A program made the position numbers and the translations under genes. 60,433 bases of DNA from Aestuariivita sp. GTDB lineage: Bacteria; Pseudomonadota; Alphaproteobacteria; Rhodobacterales; Rhodobacteraceae. Where the stretch lies: contig JAPORY010000059.1 in NCBI GenBank assembly GCA_026709985.1, positions 1 to 60,433 of the forward strand, given 5' to 3'. The notes below the pieces were generated by a model that searched no databases, was not told the DNA's origin, and saw only the letters and a list, made by a program, of their open reading frames with translations. Numbering within the stretch: the first letter of the stretch is position 1; every line of letters starts with the position of its first letter. Positions 1 to 9,522 of this stretch are shown piece by piece.

Positions 1-260
1 AAAATTCTCTGGTAAGATCTTGAAAACCTGGCTTTTCTGGTGCGTTTTTGCGTTACATTAAATAGGTATCAACGGTATTGAACATCAGGACATCCCTTTA
101 GGATCTGAGAAATGAATGCAATACATTGTTTTTTACGATTTTTCAAAATTAAATGCCGTTGAATGACATTCAATAATATTCAACGATCAATGAACGAGTC
201 CTCTTCTGGGCACCAAACCATGCCTTCGTTACCGGTAGATGTTCGTAAACTCTTTCGTAT

Positions 261-337
261 GACCTCGTGGCTCAATTGGATAGAGCAGCCCCCTCCTAAG
301 GGGCAGGTTGCAGGTTCGAATCCTGCCGGGGTCGCCA
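261..337 (+). tRNA. tRNA-Arg (anticodon CCT)
   Basis: Full cloverleaf read by eye. The acceptor stem GACCTCG pairs with CGGGGTC through seven pairs including one G-T. The anticodon stem GCCCC/GGGGC holds the loop CTCCTAA, giving anticodon CCT, which reads the rare arginine codon AGG. The T arm GCAGG-TTCGAAT-CCTGC is perfect. CCA is encoded at 335-337. It stands alone, with no other tRNA beside it. Confidence 0.96.
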
Positions 338-483
338 AAACCGTATAAATACTATGTCTTTCTTTCATCCCGTTGTATCGAAGCGTACAGAAACGCCCAG
401 CAAAATTCCGCGCCTTATCTCCGCCATCAACAAAAAAGGTTTTTTGTTTTGGCGACGAACATTTTCTTCTAGTTGCCACAAAC

Positions 484-505
484 GGCTGCTAAAACAGCCT
501 TTAGC
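484..505 (+). other. two overlapping, mutually exclusive hairpins between tRNA-Arg and rnhB
   Basis: GGCTG (484-488) can pair with CAGCC (495-499), or GCTAAA (488-493) can pair with TTTAGC (500-505); the two stems share bases and cannot form together. No long T run follows, so it is a weak terminator at best. The rest of 338-636 shows no gene: the short open frames there lack a convincing start or family resemblance. Confidence 0.25.
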
Positions 506-636
506 GGGAGAATAATGCGCCAATAAGAACAAGACACTTTCCTGTAATTCGCAGCTCAGTCCAAGTCTGATTAAAGGTATGACCCGCAAGAGTTTGTCCG
601 ACGGCCCTCAAGCCAGTTATAGATTGGTTTCCAAAT

Positions 637-1287
637 ATGACCCGCCCAGACCACACGACTAGCCCTGATTATTCTTATGAAGAAACATTCCTAGCACAAG
701 GCTATCGCCGAGTTGCGGGCGTTGATGAAGTCGGTCGCGGCCCCATCGCCGGGCCAGTCACCGCAGCTGCGGTCATACTGGATGTCGATAACATACCCGA
801 CGGAATAATGGACTCAAAGGTTGTACCTGACATCAGACGTCGTCGTCTTGCCCGAGAGATTCGTGCACGAGCGCTTGCCGTCTCGGTGGTGCATCTCAGT
901 GCTGCAGAAGTCGACGAACTAAATATTCGAATGGCTTCTTGCAAAGCAATGCTACTGGCAATTCTTTCGCTAGATCCCCCGCCCGACACTGTCTTGATTG
1001 ATGGAATCGATATTCCGGCAGAACTTCAAATCCCCGCCCAAGCACTGGTCAAAGGTGATTCAAAGAGTTTATCAGTTGCTGCGGCATCCATTGTTGCGAA
1101 AGTCTCTCGGGATAAAGAAATGACACGCCTCGCCTTTCACTATCCCGAATACGGCTGGGGGCATAATGTTGGTTATGCGACCAAGAAACACAAGGCTGCC
1201 CTCCAAAAATATGGCCCTACCCGTCATCATCGAAGAAGTTTCAAACCCGTTATTGAGGTGTTAGCGACAAACAGTAACGCATTGTAA
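637..1287 (+). CDS. rnhB: ribonuclease HII
   Basis: RNase HII cuts the RNA strand of RNA-DNA hybrids and nicks at single ribonucleotides left in DNA; it acts in the cytoplasm with Mn or Mg. The 216-residue product has the family's first active-site block, GVDEVGRGPIAGP, around residues 28-40, with the catalytic Asp30-Glu31 pair. The later blocks VLIDG and KGDSKSLSVAAASIVAKVSRD follow in the usual order. The ATG at 637 is the natural start, since the conserved domain begins about 20 residues in. The gene is intact and of normal length. It stands alone on the plus strand, facing convergent mutY across a 250-bp gap in which I see nothing coding. Confidence 0.97.
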   Translation: MTRPDHTTSPDYSYEETFLAQGYRRVAGVDEVGRGPIAGPVTAAAVILDVDNIPDGIMDSKVVPDIRRRRLAREIRARALAVSVVHLSAAEVDELNIRMASCKAMLLAILSLDPPPDTVLIDGIDIPAELQIPAQALVKGDSKSLSVAAASIVAKVSRDKEMTRLAFHYPEYGWGHNVGYATKKHKAALQKYGPTRHHRRSFKPVIEVLATNSNAL

Positions 1288-1538
1288 ATTTAACGCCGTA
1301 TTCATCATCAAAACCAAGTGTCAAAGATCCACATATGCCTGAATCTCGCTTTGAACCTGCAAGGTTGTAAACGCTCATTTGGGCAAAGAGAAGCCCGCCT
1401 AAGACTCCTCAAAAATGTTGTAGTCAACCGTCGCCGCACTGGCACAAGACAATCTCTCGCTCTTACTTGACCAACAGAGTAAGAACTTCGGGACGGCAAG
1501 ACCCGATCTGAGTCCCGTTAGTTATCGCCCCCGTTTTC

Positions 1539-2648
1539 TTACCTACTTTTCCCGAGGTGCTGAGATGCCACGGTGAATATTTTTTGCATTAAAGTCGGTA
1601 ACCGCAAAGGATCAAACTGACTTGCAGGAAGAAAAAAGCCGCGTTCTGGAGAGCAATCAGCCGGTAGTTCTGCGACCTTCACGATAACTGATAAATTGAA
1701 GTGCGTGAAACTATGCAATACGGCATTAAGCAATTCTTCCCATTCAGCCGCGCAGGGCTCGTCATCAATGGGAGCTGTTTCTGTCCAACTAGTTCCCGGC
1801 CAGCCCAACATGCCGCCAAGAAGATTATCCCTGTTTCGTGTCTCAATTAGCCAGGCGCCGTCCTGTCTGCGTCCAACATAAGCGAACCCAACGCGCTCAG
1901 CTTTAGGCTTGCGGGGTGGTTTCCGCGGTAAGTCTGCGGCAGTTCCAGCCGAATAGGCCTTACACCTGTTTTGCAGTGGGCACATTACGCATTTTGGCTT
2001 TCTAGCAGTGCAGATCAGCGCACCCAGATCCATCGCCGCCTGAGCATAATCGCCGGCACGGGTCATGGGGACGAGCTCATTGGCCAAATCTTGGATTAAG
2101 GTTTTTGACTTTGCGACGGGAATATCAATGTCGAATAGTCGCACAATGATACGCGCAACATTGCCGTCAACAGCGGCTTCTTGATGATCAAACGCAATCG
2201 CCGCGATTGCAGCGGCCGTATAAGATCCAATTCCAGGGAGCTGAATAAGGGTGCTCTTGGACTGCGGGAAAACGCCACCGTATTCTACATTTATGATTCG
2301 AGCACACCGTATAAGGTTTCGCGCCCGAGCGTAATAGCCAAGGCCCGCCCATTCCCCCATTACTTGCGATTCTTCGGCTGCCGCTAAGTCCGAGATCGTC
2401 GGCCAAATGGAAACAAAGCGTCTAAAGTATGGATCGACGGTTGCGACAGTCGTTTGCTGCAACATGATCTCTGAAAGCCAAACTCGGTAGGGATCCGGAA
2501 CGCGACCCGCAATGCGATCATGGGGGGAAATCCGCCATGGCAAAACTCGTGCGTTTTCGTCATACCAGTTGAGAAGAGATTTGCCGTAGGCTTCTTGATC
2601 ACGCAAAGATGAACCCCCTCCGATGACGACTGTTGGCGTTGGCAACAA
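1539..2648 (-). CDS. mutY: A/G-specific adenine DNA glycosylase
   Basis: MutY removes adenine mispaired with 8-oxoguanine, preventing G-to-T mutations. The 369-residue protein has the catalytic-Glu helix WLSEIMLQQTTVATV (Glu60), the helix-hairpin-helix LPGIGSYTAAAIAAIAF, and the catalytic-Asp block AAVDGNVARI. The [4Fe-4S] ligand pattern C-x6-C-x2-C-x5-C is intact (CTARKPKCVMCPLQNRC). A C-terminal Nudix-like 8-oxoG recognition domain follows, beginning near the KAERVGFAYVGRR segment. The start at 2648 leaves about 20 residues before the first conserved helix, so a slightly later start is possible. It is divergent from dciA; the 52-bp gap must hold both promoters. The mutY-dciA-dsb arrangement is common in alphaproteobacteria. 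Confidence 0.97.
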   Translation of the reverse strand: MLPTPTVVIGGGSSLRDQEAYGKSLLNWYDENARVLPWRISPHDRIAGRVPDPYRVWLSEIMLQQTTVATVDPYFRRFVSIWPTISDLAAAEESQVMGEWAGLGYYARARNLIRCARIINVEYGGVFPQSKSTLIQLPGIGSYTAAAIAAIAFDHQEAAVDGNVARIIVRLFDIDIPVAKSKTLIQDLANELVPMTRAGDYAQAAMDLGALICTARKPKCVMCPLQNRCKAYSAGTAADLPRKPPRKPKAERVGFAYVGRRQDGAWLIETRNRDNLLGGMLGWPGTSWTETAPIDDEPCAAEWEELLNAVLHSFTHFNLSVIVKVAELPADCSPERGFFLPASQFDPLRLPTLMQKIFTVASQHLGKSR

Positions 2649-2700
2649 AACGCTCTATACGTCAATTGATAAAATGCGCAAAGACACTATGTACTGACCA

Positions 2701-3219
2701 ATGGGTAAGCGAGAATCAACAACACACGGGTTCAAACACGCCGCAAGTTTCCTGCAATCAAACTTGCGACGGGTCGGCGAAAGTCGTGGTTTTTCGACGA
2801 GTAAGATACTAACCAGATGGGAAGAGATCGCAGGATCAGATCTCAGCAAGGTATCTCGACCAATCGACGTGAAATTCACCGCCGACGGTTTCGGTGCCAC
2901 CTTGCGAATCTTAGTATCAGGTGCCCATGCACCGATGATCGAAATGCAGAAAGAGGGCCTAAAACAACGCGTAAATGAAGTGTACGGCTTTAATGCCATC
3001 TCACGGATTCGATTCACGCAAACCGCCGCTGAAGGGTTTACTGATGGCATGGCCTCCTTTCTGACAGAAAGTACCACTCCAAGTGAGAAGAAAGTAGACC
3101 CGAAGGTTACCAAGAAGGTAAGAAAATTCACCAATGATATTCAAGATGACAAGCTACGCAGCGTACTTGATCTTCTTGGCACGAGTGTTTTGACACAAGA
3201 TAAAGGGAAAAAAACTTGA
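2701..3219 (+). CDS. dciA: DciA-type (DUF721) replicative helicase loader
   Basis: DUF721 proteins, represented by DciA, help load the replicative helicase DnaB in bacteria that lack DnaC/DnaI. The 172-residue product shows the DUF721 core in its N-terminal half: WEEIAGSDLSKVSRPI, a beta strand with GATLRILVSGAHAP, then a helix with the block QRVNEVYGFNAISRIRF. The C-terminal 60 residues are charged and probably disordered. The ATG at 2701 follows the divergent promoter region shared with mutY. The dsb-like gene begins two bases after the stop codon, so the two are almost certainly cotranscribed. The DUF721 assignment is secure; the DciA role is inferred from family knowledge. Confidence 0.85.
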   Translation: MGKRESTTHGFKHAASFLQSNLRRVGESRGFSTSKILTRWEEIAGSDLSKVSRPIDVKFTADGFGATLRILVSGAHAPMIEMQKEGLKQRVNEVYGFNAISRIRFTQTAAEGFTDGMASFLTESTTPSEKKVDPKVTKKVRKFTNDIQDDKLRSVLDLLGTSVLTQDKGKKT

Positions 3220-3220
3220 G

Positions 3221-3847
3221 ATGATTCGCCGAAGATTTCTTATTGGTTCACTTCTTGCCAGCGTCATACTTGGCTCTGTCGCACAGGCCCAAGAGAGGGA
3301 AACTGAAATTGATACGTCGCTGATTCAGGAAATGCAATTGGGAAACCCTGATGCTGCGATTACGGTTATCGAATATGCTTCATTTTCATGCCCAGCCTGT
3401 AAGAACTTTCATGAAGGTTTGTTCAAGCAGTTTAAGGCAGATTACATTGACACCGGAAAAATTAATTTCTTATTCCGAGAGTCATATTCTAGCCGGATCG
3501 ACTTGTGGGCGTCGCTTGTCGCGAGGTGCGATTCTGGAGAACAATTCTTTGGAATTGTCGAGATTATATTCGAAAAACAGGCGGAATGGGCACGATTAAG
3601 TGACCCGGTTAAAATTTCAGATCAGTTGCGACGAATCGGGCTTATTGCTGGACAAGAGCAAGAGACCATTGAGCAATGTATGCAAGATCGACAAAAGGCC
3701 CAGAACTTGGTCGCTTGGTACCAGCAAAACGCCCTTGAGCATGAGGTAAAGTTTACGCCAAGCTTTGTGGTCATCAGCGACGAAACCCATAAGGGTATAG
3801 GCTTTGACGAAGTCACAAATTTAATTGATGCCGCAACGGATGGATAG
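3221..3847 (+). CDS. periplasmic DsbA-like thiol:disulfide oxidoreductase (thioredoxin fold)
   Basis: Predicted exported oxidoreductase of 208 residues. The N-terminus (MIRRR followed by a hydrophobic stretch ending in AQAQ) is a signal peptide with likely cleavage near residue 22-24. The block EYASFSCPACKNFHE carries the CPAC active site at Cys57-Cys60, typical of DsbA/BdbD-like 'thioredoxin_4' proteins. The cis-Pro region KFTPSFVV lies near the C-terminus. It lies in an operon with dciA (1-base gap). In alphaproteobacteria this mutY-DUF721-DsbA group is frequent, but whether the protein oxidises general substrates or a specific cytochrome or electron-transfer partner cannot be told from sequence. 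Confidence 0.9.
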   Translation: MIRRRFLIGSLLASVILGSVAQAQERETEIDTSLIQEMQLGNPDAAITVIEYASFSCPACKNFHEGLFKQFKADYIDTGKINFLFRESYSSRIDLWASLVARCDSGEQFFGIVEIIFEKQAEWARLSDPVKISDQLRRIGLIAGQEQETIEQCMQDRQKAQNLVAWYQQNALEHEVKFTPSFVVISDETHKGIGFDEVTNLIDAATDG

Positions 3848-4294
3848 CATTTAGTGAACACCGCAGCGGCTAAAACATTCAACTTCAAGGCGGAAAAACT
3901 CTGCCGCCACGAAGTTTAGGCACTGTGATGCCTCACCTCAATTCTTTGTCTGACGCAGCGATGACTAGCCTGTCCGAGATCAATTTGACTTCGCGCAAGA
4001 CTTGATCCGAAAATCTCCTGCAACTGGGGTTTTGCTATAAACCTCAATACGGGAGAAGGTTCACCACGGACCGCAATCACAACGACCCGCCGCCAAGAAA
4101 TCTGCCAAAGGCGAACACAGCGCCCGTCTTGTATTAACAAAAGCTACGCCAATGCGACGACAGTTCGCGCCAATTGAATAGGCGGAGAACGCATTATTTT
4201 GCATCTCGCGATCACAATAGGCCACCGAAACACTGATCGCCCGATGGTATGGTCAAAAACCTGCCAGTCGCTTAACCGAGAAGTTCTAAGGTTA
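3848..4294. other. 447-bp gap between dsbA-like gene and dxs
   Basis: The flanking genes converge here. Several short open frames occur on the minus strand but overlap the dxs 3' end or lack starts and family features. I see no RNA gene and no strong terminator, although convergent termination must take place in this interval. Confidence 0.5.
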
Positions 4295-6211
4295 TTACTT
4301 TTTTTTCGGTGATTGCAGCAGATCGCGCACCTTTGCAACGATATCTTCGGTATTCATCCCGGCCACCGCATACATATCGGCGGGACTGGCTTGGTTGATA
4401 AAAATGTCGGGCAGAAACATCGACCGAAATTTCAATCCCGTGTCAAAAACACCTTCTTGCGCAAGTAATTGCGCAACATGACTACCAAAACCGCCTATCG
4501 CCCCTTCCTCTATCGTGAGTAGCACGTCGTGCTTTTTCGCAAGATTAAGGATCAATTCTTGATCGAGCGGCTTTGCGAATCTCGCATCTGCTACTGTGGG
4601 GGATATACCCTCAGAACTGAGTATCTCACACGCACTCAGAACATGGTGCAACCTCGCGCCAAAAGAAAGAATTGCGATGTCACTACCCTCGCGAATCATG
4701 CGCCCTTTGCCAATCTCAAGCGGTATACCTCTTTCTGGCATGTCCACGCCCGCGCCCTCGCCGCGCGGAAAACGGAACGCAAACGGGCCATCGTCATGTG
4801 CTGCAGCAGTGGCAACAATATGAACTAACTCTGCCTCATCAGCAGCAGCCATTACTATAAATCCCGGCAGATTAGAAAGGTAGGCAACGTCAAAAGAACC
4901 TGCGTGCGTCGCACCGTCCGCTCCGACGAGTCCGGCCCGATCAATGGCAAACCGTACCGGCAATTCTTGAATCGCGACATCATGAACAACTTGATCATAT
5001 CCCCGCTGCAAGAACGTGGAATAGATCGTGCAGAACGGCCGCATACCACCGGCCGCTAAACCGGCTGAAAAGGTCACGCCATGTTGCTCGGCAATACCAA
5101 CATCGAAACACCGGCTAGGAAACCGCTCTGCGAATAAGTTTAGTCCAGTACCGTCTGGCATCGCAGCCGTAACCGCACAGATATTATCGTCGATTTCTGC
5201 CTGACGAATGAGATTGTCGGCATACACGCGGGTATAACTCGGGGCGTTAGATGCTGCTTTCTGCTGTTTTCCAGTGACGACATCAAATTTGGCAGTCGCG
5301 TGGCCGCCGTCGCGGGCGTTTTCGGCGGGCATATAGCCTTTGCCTTTTGTGGTCAGGGCATGGATCAATACTGGGCCATCAGCCCGTGCACGGATCGTGC
5401 GCATAATTGCGAGCAGCTGGCCGATATCATGTCCGTCAATCGGGCCAATATAAGAAAACCCCAACTCTTCGAACAGCGTTCCACCGATCGTCATGCCTTT
5501 CAGCAAGTCTTTGGCGCGCTTCGCTGTTCCCCTAAATGGTTCGGGAAGCAACGATACAGCACCCTTAGCCGCCGCCTTAAACTCTTGATAAGGCTTCTCC
5601 GCATAAAGTCGCGAGATATACGCGGAGAGTGCCCCGACTGGCGGCGCTATCGACATTTCATTATCATTGAGAATAACGATCAGTCTTTTCCTGAGATGGC
5701 CAGCATTGTTTAACGCCTCAAACGCCATCCCAGCGCTCATGGCACCATCACCAATAACTGCGATGGCATCTCCTACCCCTTCTGGAACTGTACCACCGAG
5801 GTCTCGGGCCACAGCGAAACCGAGAGCCGCGGAAACCGAAGTCGACGAATGCGCGGCTCCAAACGGATCGTACCGACTCTCCGAACGCTTGGTAAAGCCG
5901 CTAAGACCGTCTTTCTTGCGAAGCGTTCGAATTCGATCTCGACGCTCCGTTAGAATTTTATGGGGATAACACTGATGCCCGACGTCCCAGATAATTTTGT
6001 CACGCGGCGCGTCAAAAACTGCGTGCAGGGCAACCGTCAACTCAACCACACCTAATCCAGCACCCAAATGGCCACCCGTTTCTGATACGGCAGAGATTGT
6101 CTCTGAACGCAACTCATCCGCGAGGGTGCGTAACTGCGCGTCGCTAAACTGCCGCAAATCCGAAGGATTTGATACGCGATCGAGTAAGGGAGTCGGCGGT
6201 CTATCGTTCAT
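4295..6211 (-). CDS. dxs: 1-deoxy-D-xylulose-5-phosphate synthase
   Basis: Dxs condenses pyruvate and glyceraldehyde 3-phosphate with thiamine diphosphate, the entry step of the MEP isoprenoid pathway. The 638-residue length is normal. Visible signatures are the N-terminal block [18 protein letters not shown], the ThDP-binding [18 protein letters not shown], the second-domain [15 protein letters not shown] and the C-terminal [12 protein letters not shown]. It is the last gene of a minus-strand run (histone-deacetylase-like, xseB, ispA, dxs), starting 23 bases after the ispA stop. Flux through this enzyme would feed quinones and, in this organism, the bacteriochlorophyll phytyl tail made by the operon at 52-56 kb. 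Confidence 0.98.
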   Translation of the reverse strand: MNDRPPTPLLDRVSNPSDLRQFSDAQLRTLADELRSETISAVSETGGHLGAGLGVVELTVALHAVFDAPRDKIIWDVGHQCYPHKILTERRDRIRTLRKKDGLSGFTKRSESRYDPFGAAHSSTSVSAALGFAVARDLGGTVPEGVGDAIAVIGDGAMSAGMAFEALNNAGHLRKRLIVILNDNEMSIAPPVGALSAYISRLYAEKPYQEFKAAAKGAVSLLPEPFRGTAKRAKDLLKGMTIGGTLFEELGFSYIGPIDGHDIGQLLAIMRTIRARADGPVLIHALTTKGKGYMPAENARDGGHATAKFDVVTGKQQKAASNAPSYTRVYADNLIRQAEIDDNICAVTAAMPDGTGLNLFAERFPSRCFDVGIAEQHGVTFSAGLAAGGMRPFCTIYSTFLQRGYDQVVHDVAIQELPVRFAIDRAGLVGADGATHAGSFDVAYLSNLPGFIVMAAADEAELVHIVATAAAHDDGPFAFRFPRGEGAGVDMPERGIPLEIGKGRMIREGSDIAILSFGARLHHVLSACEILSSEGISPTVADARFAKPLDQELILNLAKKHDVLLTIEEGAIGGFGSHVAQLLAQEGVFDTGLKFRSMFLPDIFINQASPADMYAVAGMNTEDIVAKVRDLLQSPKKK

Positions 6212-6234
6212 TTACTCTTTCCCAAAAAATAGTT

Positions 6235-7110
6235 TCAGAACTGTCGCAAGATAACAAAGTGAGCAGCTTGGCGCAAGCATTCTGCGTCCTTACCATACGA
6301 ACTCAAAGCATCGCAAGCCTCTGCAACAAGATCACGCGCTCGCTGCCGCGCTCCTTTAAGACCCAACAAAGAAACAAAGGTCGCCTTCCCGAGATCAGCA
6401 TCTTTACCGACAGCCTTTCCGACGGTGTCAATATCGCCCTCGACATCCAAAATATCATCTGCGATCTGAAACGCCAGTCCAAGAGCATGCGAATAGGCCC
6501 CAAGCCGAGAAGGATCTTCCCCAGCGAGTCGAGCACCCGCCTCTGCGGACCATTGGATCAGTGCACCCGTCTTATGCTTCTGCAGGTGATTGATCGACTC
6601 AACCGTTGCTGACAGCGACTCTGTTTCCGCGGCAATGTCGAGCGCCTGACCATACACCATACCGCCCGCGCCACTAGCGCGCGCGAGGCTCAACCCGAGA
6701 TCCGCCCGAACATCTGCGGACCCAACTTCGGGACGCGCAACCATCTCGAAAGCGAGCGTCTGTAAAGCATCCCCGGCCAAGACCGCTGTTGCTTCGTCCC
6801 ATTTGACGTGGATTGTGGGTTGGCCACGGCGAAGTGAATCATCATCCATGCAGGGCAGGTCGTCATGGATCAAGGAATAGGTATGAATCGCCTCTGCGGC
6901 CATGGCTGGCCATATTGCCCTCTCCACGTTTATCCCATGTAAACGAGCTCCTTCGATTACCAAAAAGCCGCGGAGTTTCTTGCCACCGCGAACGGCGTAC
7001 GCCATCGCTTGCGTGACAGGGACTTGGTCAAAAGAACTCAGAACACGTTCAAAATGCTTCTCGATTTGACCTGCCGTATCGGTTAAGCTTTCGTCAAACG
7101 CCTTATACAT
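6235..7110 (-). CDS. ispA: farnesyl diphosphate / polyprenyl synthase
   Basis: Short-chain prenyltransferase that condenses IPP with DMAPP and GPP. The 291-residue protein has both aspartate-rich motifs: DDLPCMDDD at residues 83-91 and DDILD at 218-222, plus the upstream GGKKLRG and the middle KTG-containing block. The six-residue DDxxxxD spacing in the first motif is typical of bacterial type FPP synthases; chain length cannot be fixed by eye, and GGPP synthase is an alternative. Its start overlaps the 3' end of xseB by 8 bases, implying translational coupling. The downstream dxs gene lies in the same operon. Confidence 0.93.
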   Translation of the reverse strand: MYKAFDESLTDTAGQIEKHFERVLSSFDQVPVTQAMAYAVRGGKKLRGFLVIEGARLHGINVERAIWPAMAAEAIHTYSLIHDDLPCMDDDSLRRGQPTIHVKWDEATAVLAGDALQTLAFEMVARPEVGSADVRADLGLSLARASGAGGMVYGQALDIAAETESLSATVESINHLQKHKTGALIQWSAEAGARLAGEDPSRLGAYSHALGLAFQIADDILDVEGDIDTVGKAVGKDADLGKATFVSLLGLKGARQRARDLVAEACDALSSYGKDAECLRQAAHFVILRQF

Positions 7111-7345
7111 CTTTCAACGGCCCCGTGCCATTCGGGTTGCCATTTGCGTCAAGAGTGATAGCCTCCACACGCTCCTCAGCGCGTTTGAGTTCTTCTTCAC
7201 AACGCCGCTTGAGCGCGTGTCCACGCTCAAACAATGAAATCGACTCGTCTAGTTCGATGTCTCCGCTTTCTAATTTTGCAACAACAGTCTCAAGTTCCTG
7301 CATTGCAGCCTCAAAAGATAGTTCAGAAATTTCAGTTTTCTTCAT
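7103..7345 (-). CDS. xseB: exodeoxyribonuclease VII small subunit
   Basis: XseB is the small subunit that binds the coiled-coil region of XseA to form exonuclease VII, a single-strand DNA nuclease. The 80-residue product has the family core FEAAMQELETVVAKLESGDIELDESISLFERG and a charged C-terminal helix. It lies just upstream of, and overlaps, ispA; the xseB-ispA-dxs order is widespread in proteobacteria. The large subunit gene xseA is not in this window. Confidence 0.96.
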   Translation of the reverse strand: MKKTEISELSFEAAMQELETVVAKLESGDIELDESISLFERGHALKRRCEEELKRAEERVEAITLDANGNPNGTGPLKDV

Positions 7346-7348
7346 TGG

Positions 7349-8269
7349 TCACGCCTTTACAAATTCAGCAACATAGGCATATACACTCGCGGACAAAGCC
7401 TCTAGGTTATAACCGCCTTCAAGTATTGATACTACCCGTCCTTCGCATAGTTCTTGTGCGATATAGATTATCTCCCGGGCAATCCAAGAATAATCATCTG
7501 CATACCACTCCAACTGCGCAATAGGGTCTTTCTGGTGTGCATCAAAGCCCGCTGAAACAATAATCAGCTGCGGGCGGAAGTGCCTTAGCCGCGGGAAAAT
7601 CATACGTTGATAGGCATCGCGCATTGCTACCCCGCCGCTCATCGTCAAGAGTGGGACATTAAGAATATTATCGAACTCACCAGTGTCTTCTGGATACCCA
7701 CTTCCTGGCCAAAGAGGGAATTGATGGCTACTGATCACTAAAGTGCGTGGTTCACTCCGCAATATAGCCTGAGTGCCGTTGCCGTGATGCACGTCGAAGT
7801 CGACGATCGCGACGCGATTAAGGCCATGCTCACCAAGAGCGTGTCGCGCCGCCAGTGCCGCATTCCCAAAGAGACAAAAGCCCATGGCTTTATCTGGTTC
7901 CGCGTGGTGACCCGGCGGACGCGTGGCGACAAAAGCACTGTTTGCTTTGTTCTCAAGTACAAGATCCACGGCGAGCAGGCCCGCTCCAGCTGAGCGTCGG
8001 GCCGCCTGCAAAGTACCGGGGCTCATCAGTGTATCAGCATCAATTTGGTGATAGCCCTCCGATGGGTTTGAGTTCACCAACTCTTTGAGATAGTCTGCCG
8101 TATGCGCGAGCAGCAACTGTGCGTCAGTGGCAAGCGGCGCCTTAACGGCCTCCAACTCAAGCGGGGCGAGGCCGTCCATAACCGCCTGCAACCTTGCAAC
8201 TTGTTCTGGATGCCCCGCAGGAGTCTGATGGTCATAACAGTCACTGTGCTGAACAATAACTGTTTTCAT
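7349..8269 (-). CDS. histone deacetylase-family (acetylpolyamine amidohydrolase-like) Zn hydrolase
   Basis: Zinc-dependent deacetylase of the HDAC/AcuC/acetylpolyamine amidohydrolase superfamily, 306 residues. Active-site blocks are RPPGHHAEPDKAMGFCLFGN (His pair), VDFDVHHGNGTQ (Zn-binding Asp and His), VSAGFDAH (Zn Asp) and the C-terminal EGGYN (transition-state residue region). It ends 3 bases before the xseB start and is probably cotranscribed with xseB-ispA-dxs, an arrangement seen repeatedly in alphaproteobacteria. The natural substrate is not known from sequence; protein lysine, polyamine or another acetylated small molecule are all possible. Confidence 0.93.
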   Translation of the reverse strand: MKTVIVQHSDCYDHQTPAGHPEQVARLQAVMDGLAPLELEAVKAPLATDAQLLLAHTADYLKELVNSNPSEGYHQIDADTLMSPGTLQAARRSAGAGLLAVDLVLENKANSAFVATRPPGHHAEPDKAMGFCLFGNAALAARHALGEHGLNRVAIVDFDVHHGNGTQAILRSEPRTLVISSHQFPLWPGSGYPEDTGEFDNILNVPLLTMSGGVAMRDAYQRMIFPRLRHFRPQLIIVSAGFDAHQKDPIAQLEWYADDYSWIAREIIYIAQELCEGRVVSILEGGYNLEALSASVYAYVAEFVKA

Positions 8270-8305
8270 TTTACCTCCAGTTGCTACAAAATTATCAGTG
8301 ACACT

Positions 8306-9013
8306 TTAGTCCGACACTAACATATAACCTGCGCTTCGAACTGTTTGCAGGTATTTTGGCTGTTTTGGATCGTCCTCAATCTTTCGTCGAAGGCGGGTAA
8401 CTTGAACATCAATTGCTCTTTCCTGTGCCGTTTCTCTTCCACGCCCTAGAATCTCAACGAGTTTCGCTCGTTCAAAGACCTTTCCTAAACTTCGGGCAAA
8501 AATTTGCATGAGCTGCGACTCTGTTGCCGTCAACAGGACCAATTCACTGCCACGGTGCATTTTGCCAAGCCGCACGTCGTATTGAACCTGCCCGAGTTTT
8601 AGAATATTTCGGCTAGAGCCTAGCGGGACTGTTTCAGGCATTCGTCGCAAAATGGCGTTGATGCGAAGTACCAACTCCTTGGGATCAAAAGGCTTGACTA
8701 AGTAGTCATCGGCACCGGCCTCCAGCCCGTCGATCCTGTCCTCAATCTCGCTTCTCGCTGTCAGTAACAAGATCGGTGTATTTAGATGTTCGCGCACCGA
8801 TCGGGTCAATGTGACGCCATCCTCTCCCGGCATCATGACATCAAGAATAACAAAATCGAACTCAATCCCTAGAAGCAGACGACGGGCACGCTCGGCATCT
8901 CCAGCGGCTGTTACTCGATATCCGTGCTGTAGGAGATACTTCTTGAGAAGTTCTCGGATCCGTTCGTCATCATCGACGATTAAGATATGCGAAGCAGCAG
9001 CGTCGACACTCAT
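8306..9013 (-). CDS. petR: OmpR-family response regulator, PetR-like
   Basis: Two-component response regulator of 235 residues: an N-terminal receiver with the acidic cluster VDDDE, phospho-acceptor Asp58 in FVILDVMMPG, and the Lys of YLVKPFDP, then a C-terminal winged-helix DNA-binding domain with GRERAID-like and RRKIEDDP segments. Its ATG overlaps the stop of the upstream MarR gene in an ATGA tetranucleotide. A MarR-family gene followed by an OmpR-type gene is the petP-petR arrangement of Rhodobacter capsulatus, where the pair is linked to cytochrome bc1 expression and growth. No histidine kinase lies beside it. The symbol rests on this arrangement and overall similarity; it is an inference. 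Confidence 0.85.
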   Translation of the reverse strand: MSVDAAASHILIVDDDERIRELLKKYLLQHGYRVTAAGDAERARRLLLGIEFDFVILDVMMPGEDGVTLTRSVREHLNTPILLLTARSEIEDRIDGLEAGADDYLVKPFDPKELVLRINAILRRMPETVPLGSSRNILKLGQVQYDVRLGKMHRGSELVLLTATESQLMQIFARSLGKVFERAKLVEILGRGRETAQERAIDVQVTRLRRKIEDDPKQPKYLQTVRSAGYMLVSD

Positions 9014-9522
9014 TGCTCACCGTCAGTCAAACGGGCGTAGACATTCATTAAGTTTTTTCCCATTAACGCTTCAAGGACCGAGCGGAATCCTGCTACTGCT
9101 TCGGGGCCTGCTTCACGGTAAGCGGCACTCATGCAAGCGCACTGTGAATTGAACAAACGCTTTTCTAGCTGTGCGCCACTTTCGGTCAGAAACAGATTGC
9201 GATTGCGGCGATCATTCTCGCCGACACTGCGTACAACGAGCCCGTCTTCGATTAATGCTTTCAGCACGCGATTCAGTGATTGCTTAGACACGCCCAAAAT
9301 GGATAGCAAGTTATTAATGGTTGTCCCCGGAACACGGTTGATAAAGTGAAGGGCTCGATGATGAGCCCTCCCATAACTCATTTGTGCTAAGATACGATCG
9401 GATTCGGACGAGAAACCTCGATAGGCAAAAAACATTGCGTCGATCCCCTTGCACAACTGCGCGTCAGTAAGGTATCGCAAGTTCTCTCCCGAACTTTCTA
9501 TCGCTGTGCGACCTTCTGTCAT
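9010..9522 (-). CDS. petP: MarR-family transcriptional regulator, PetP-like
   Basis: Winged-helix regulator of 170 residues. The helix-turn-helix lies around INNLLSILGVSKQSLNRVLKALIEDGLV, followed by the wing ENDRRNRNLFLTESG. This is the MarR-type architecture, with dimerisation helices at both ends. It overlaps petR (ATGA) and is transcribed divergently from ilvE across a 170-bp gap. In Rhodobacter capsulatus PetP and PetR act together; here the order and overlap are the same. Its ligand, if any, cannot be deduced. Confidence 0.82.
   Translation of the reverse strand: MTEGRTAIESSGENLRYLTDAQLCKGIDAMFFAYRGFSSESDRILAQMSYGRAHHRALHFINRVPGTTINNLLSILGVSKQSLNRVLKALIEDGLVVRSVGENDRRNRNLFLTESGAQLEKRLFNSQCACMSAAYREAGPEAVAGFRSVLEALMGKNLMNVYARLTDGEQ

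Noticed and set aside
163-589. Short open frames on both strands overlapping tRNA-Arg
   Set aside because: They run through the tRNA gene and have no family features or ribosome sites.
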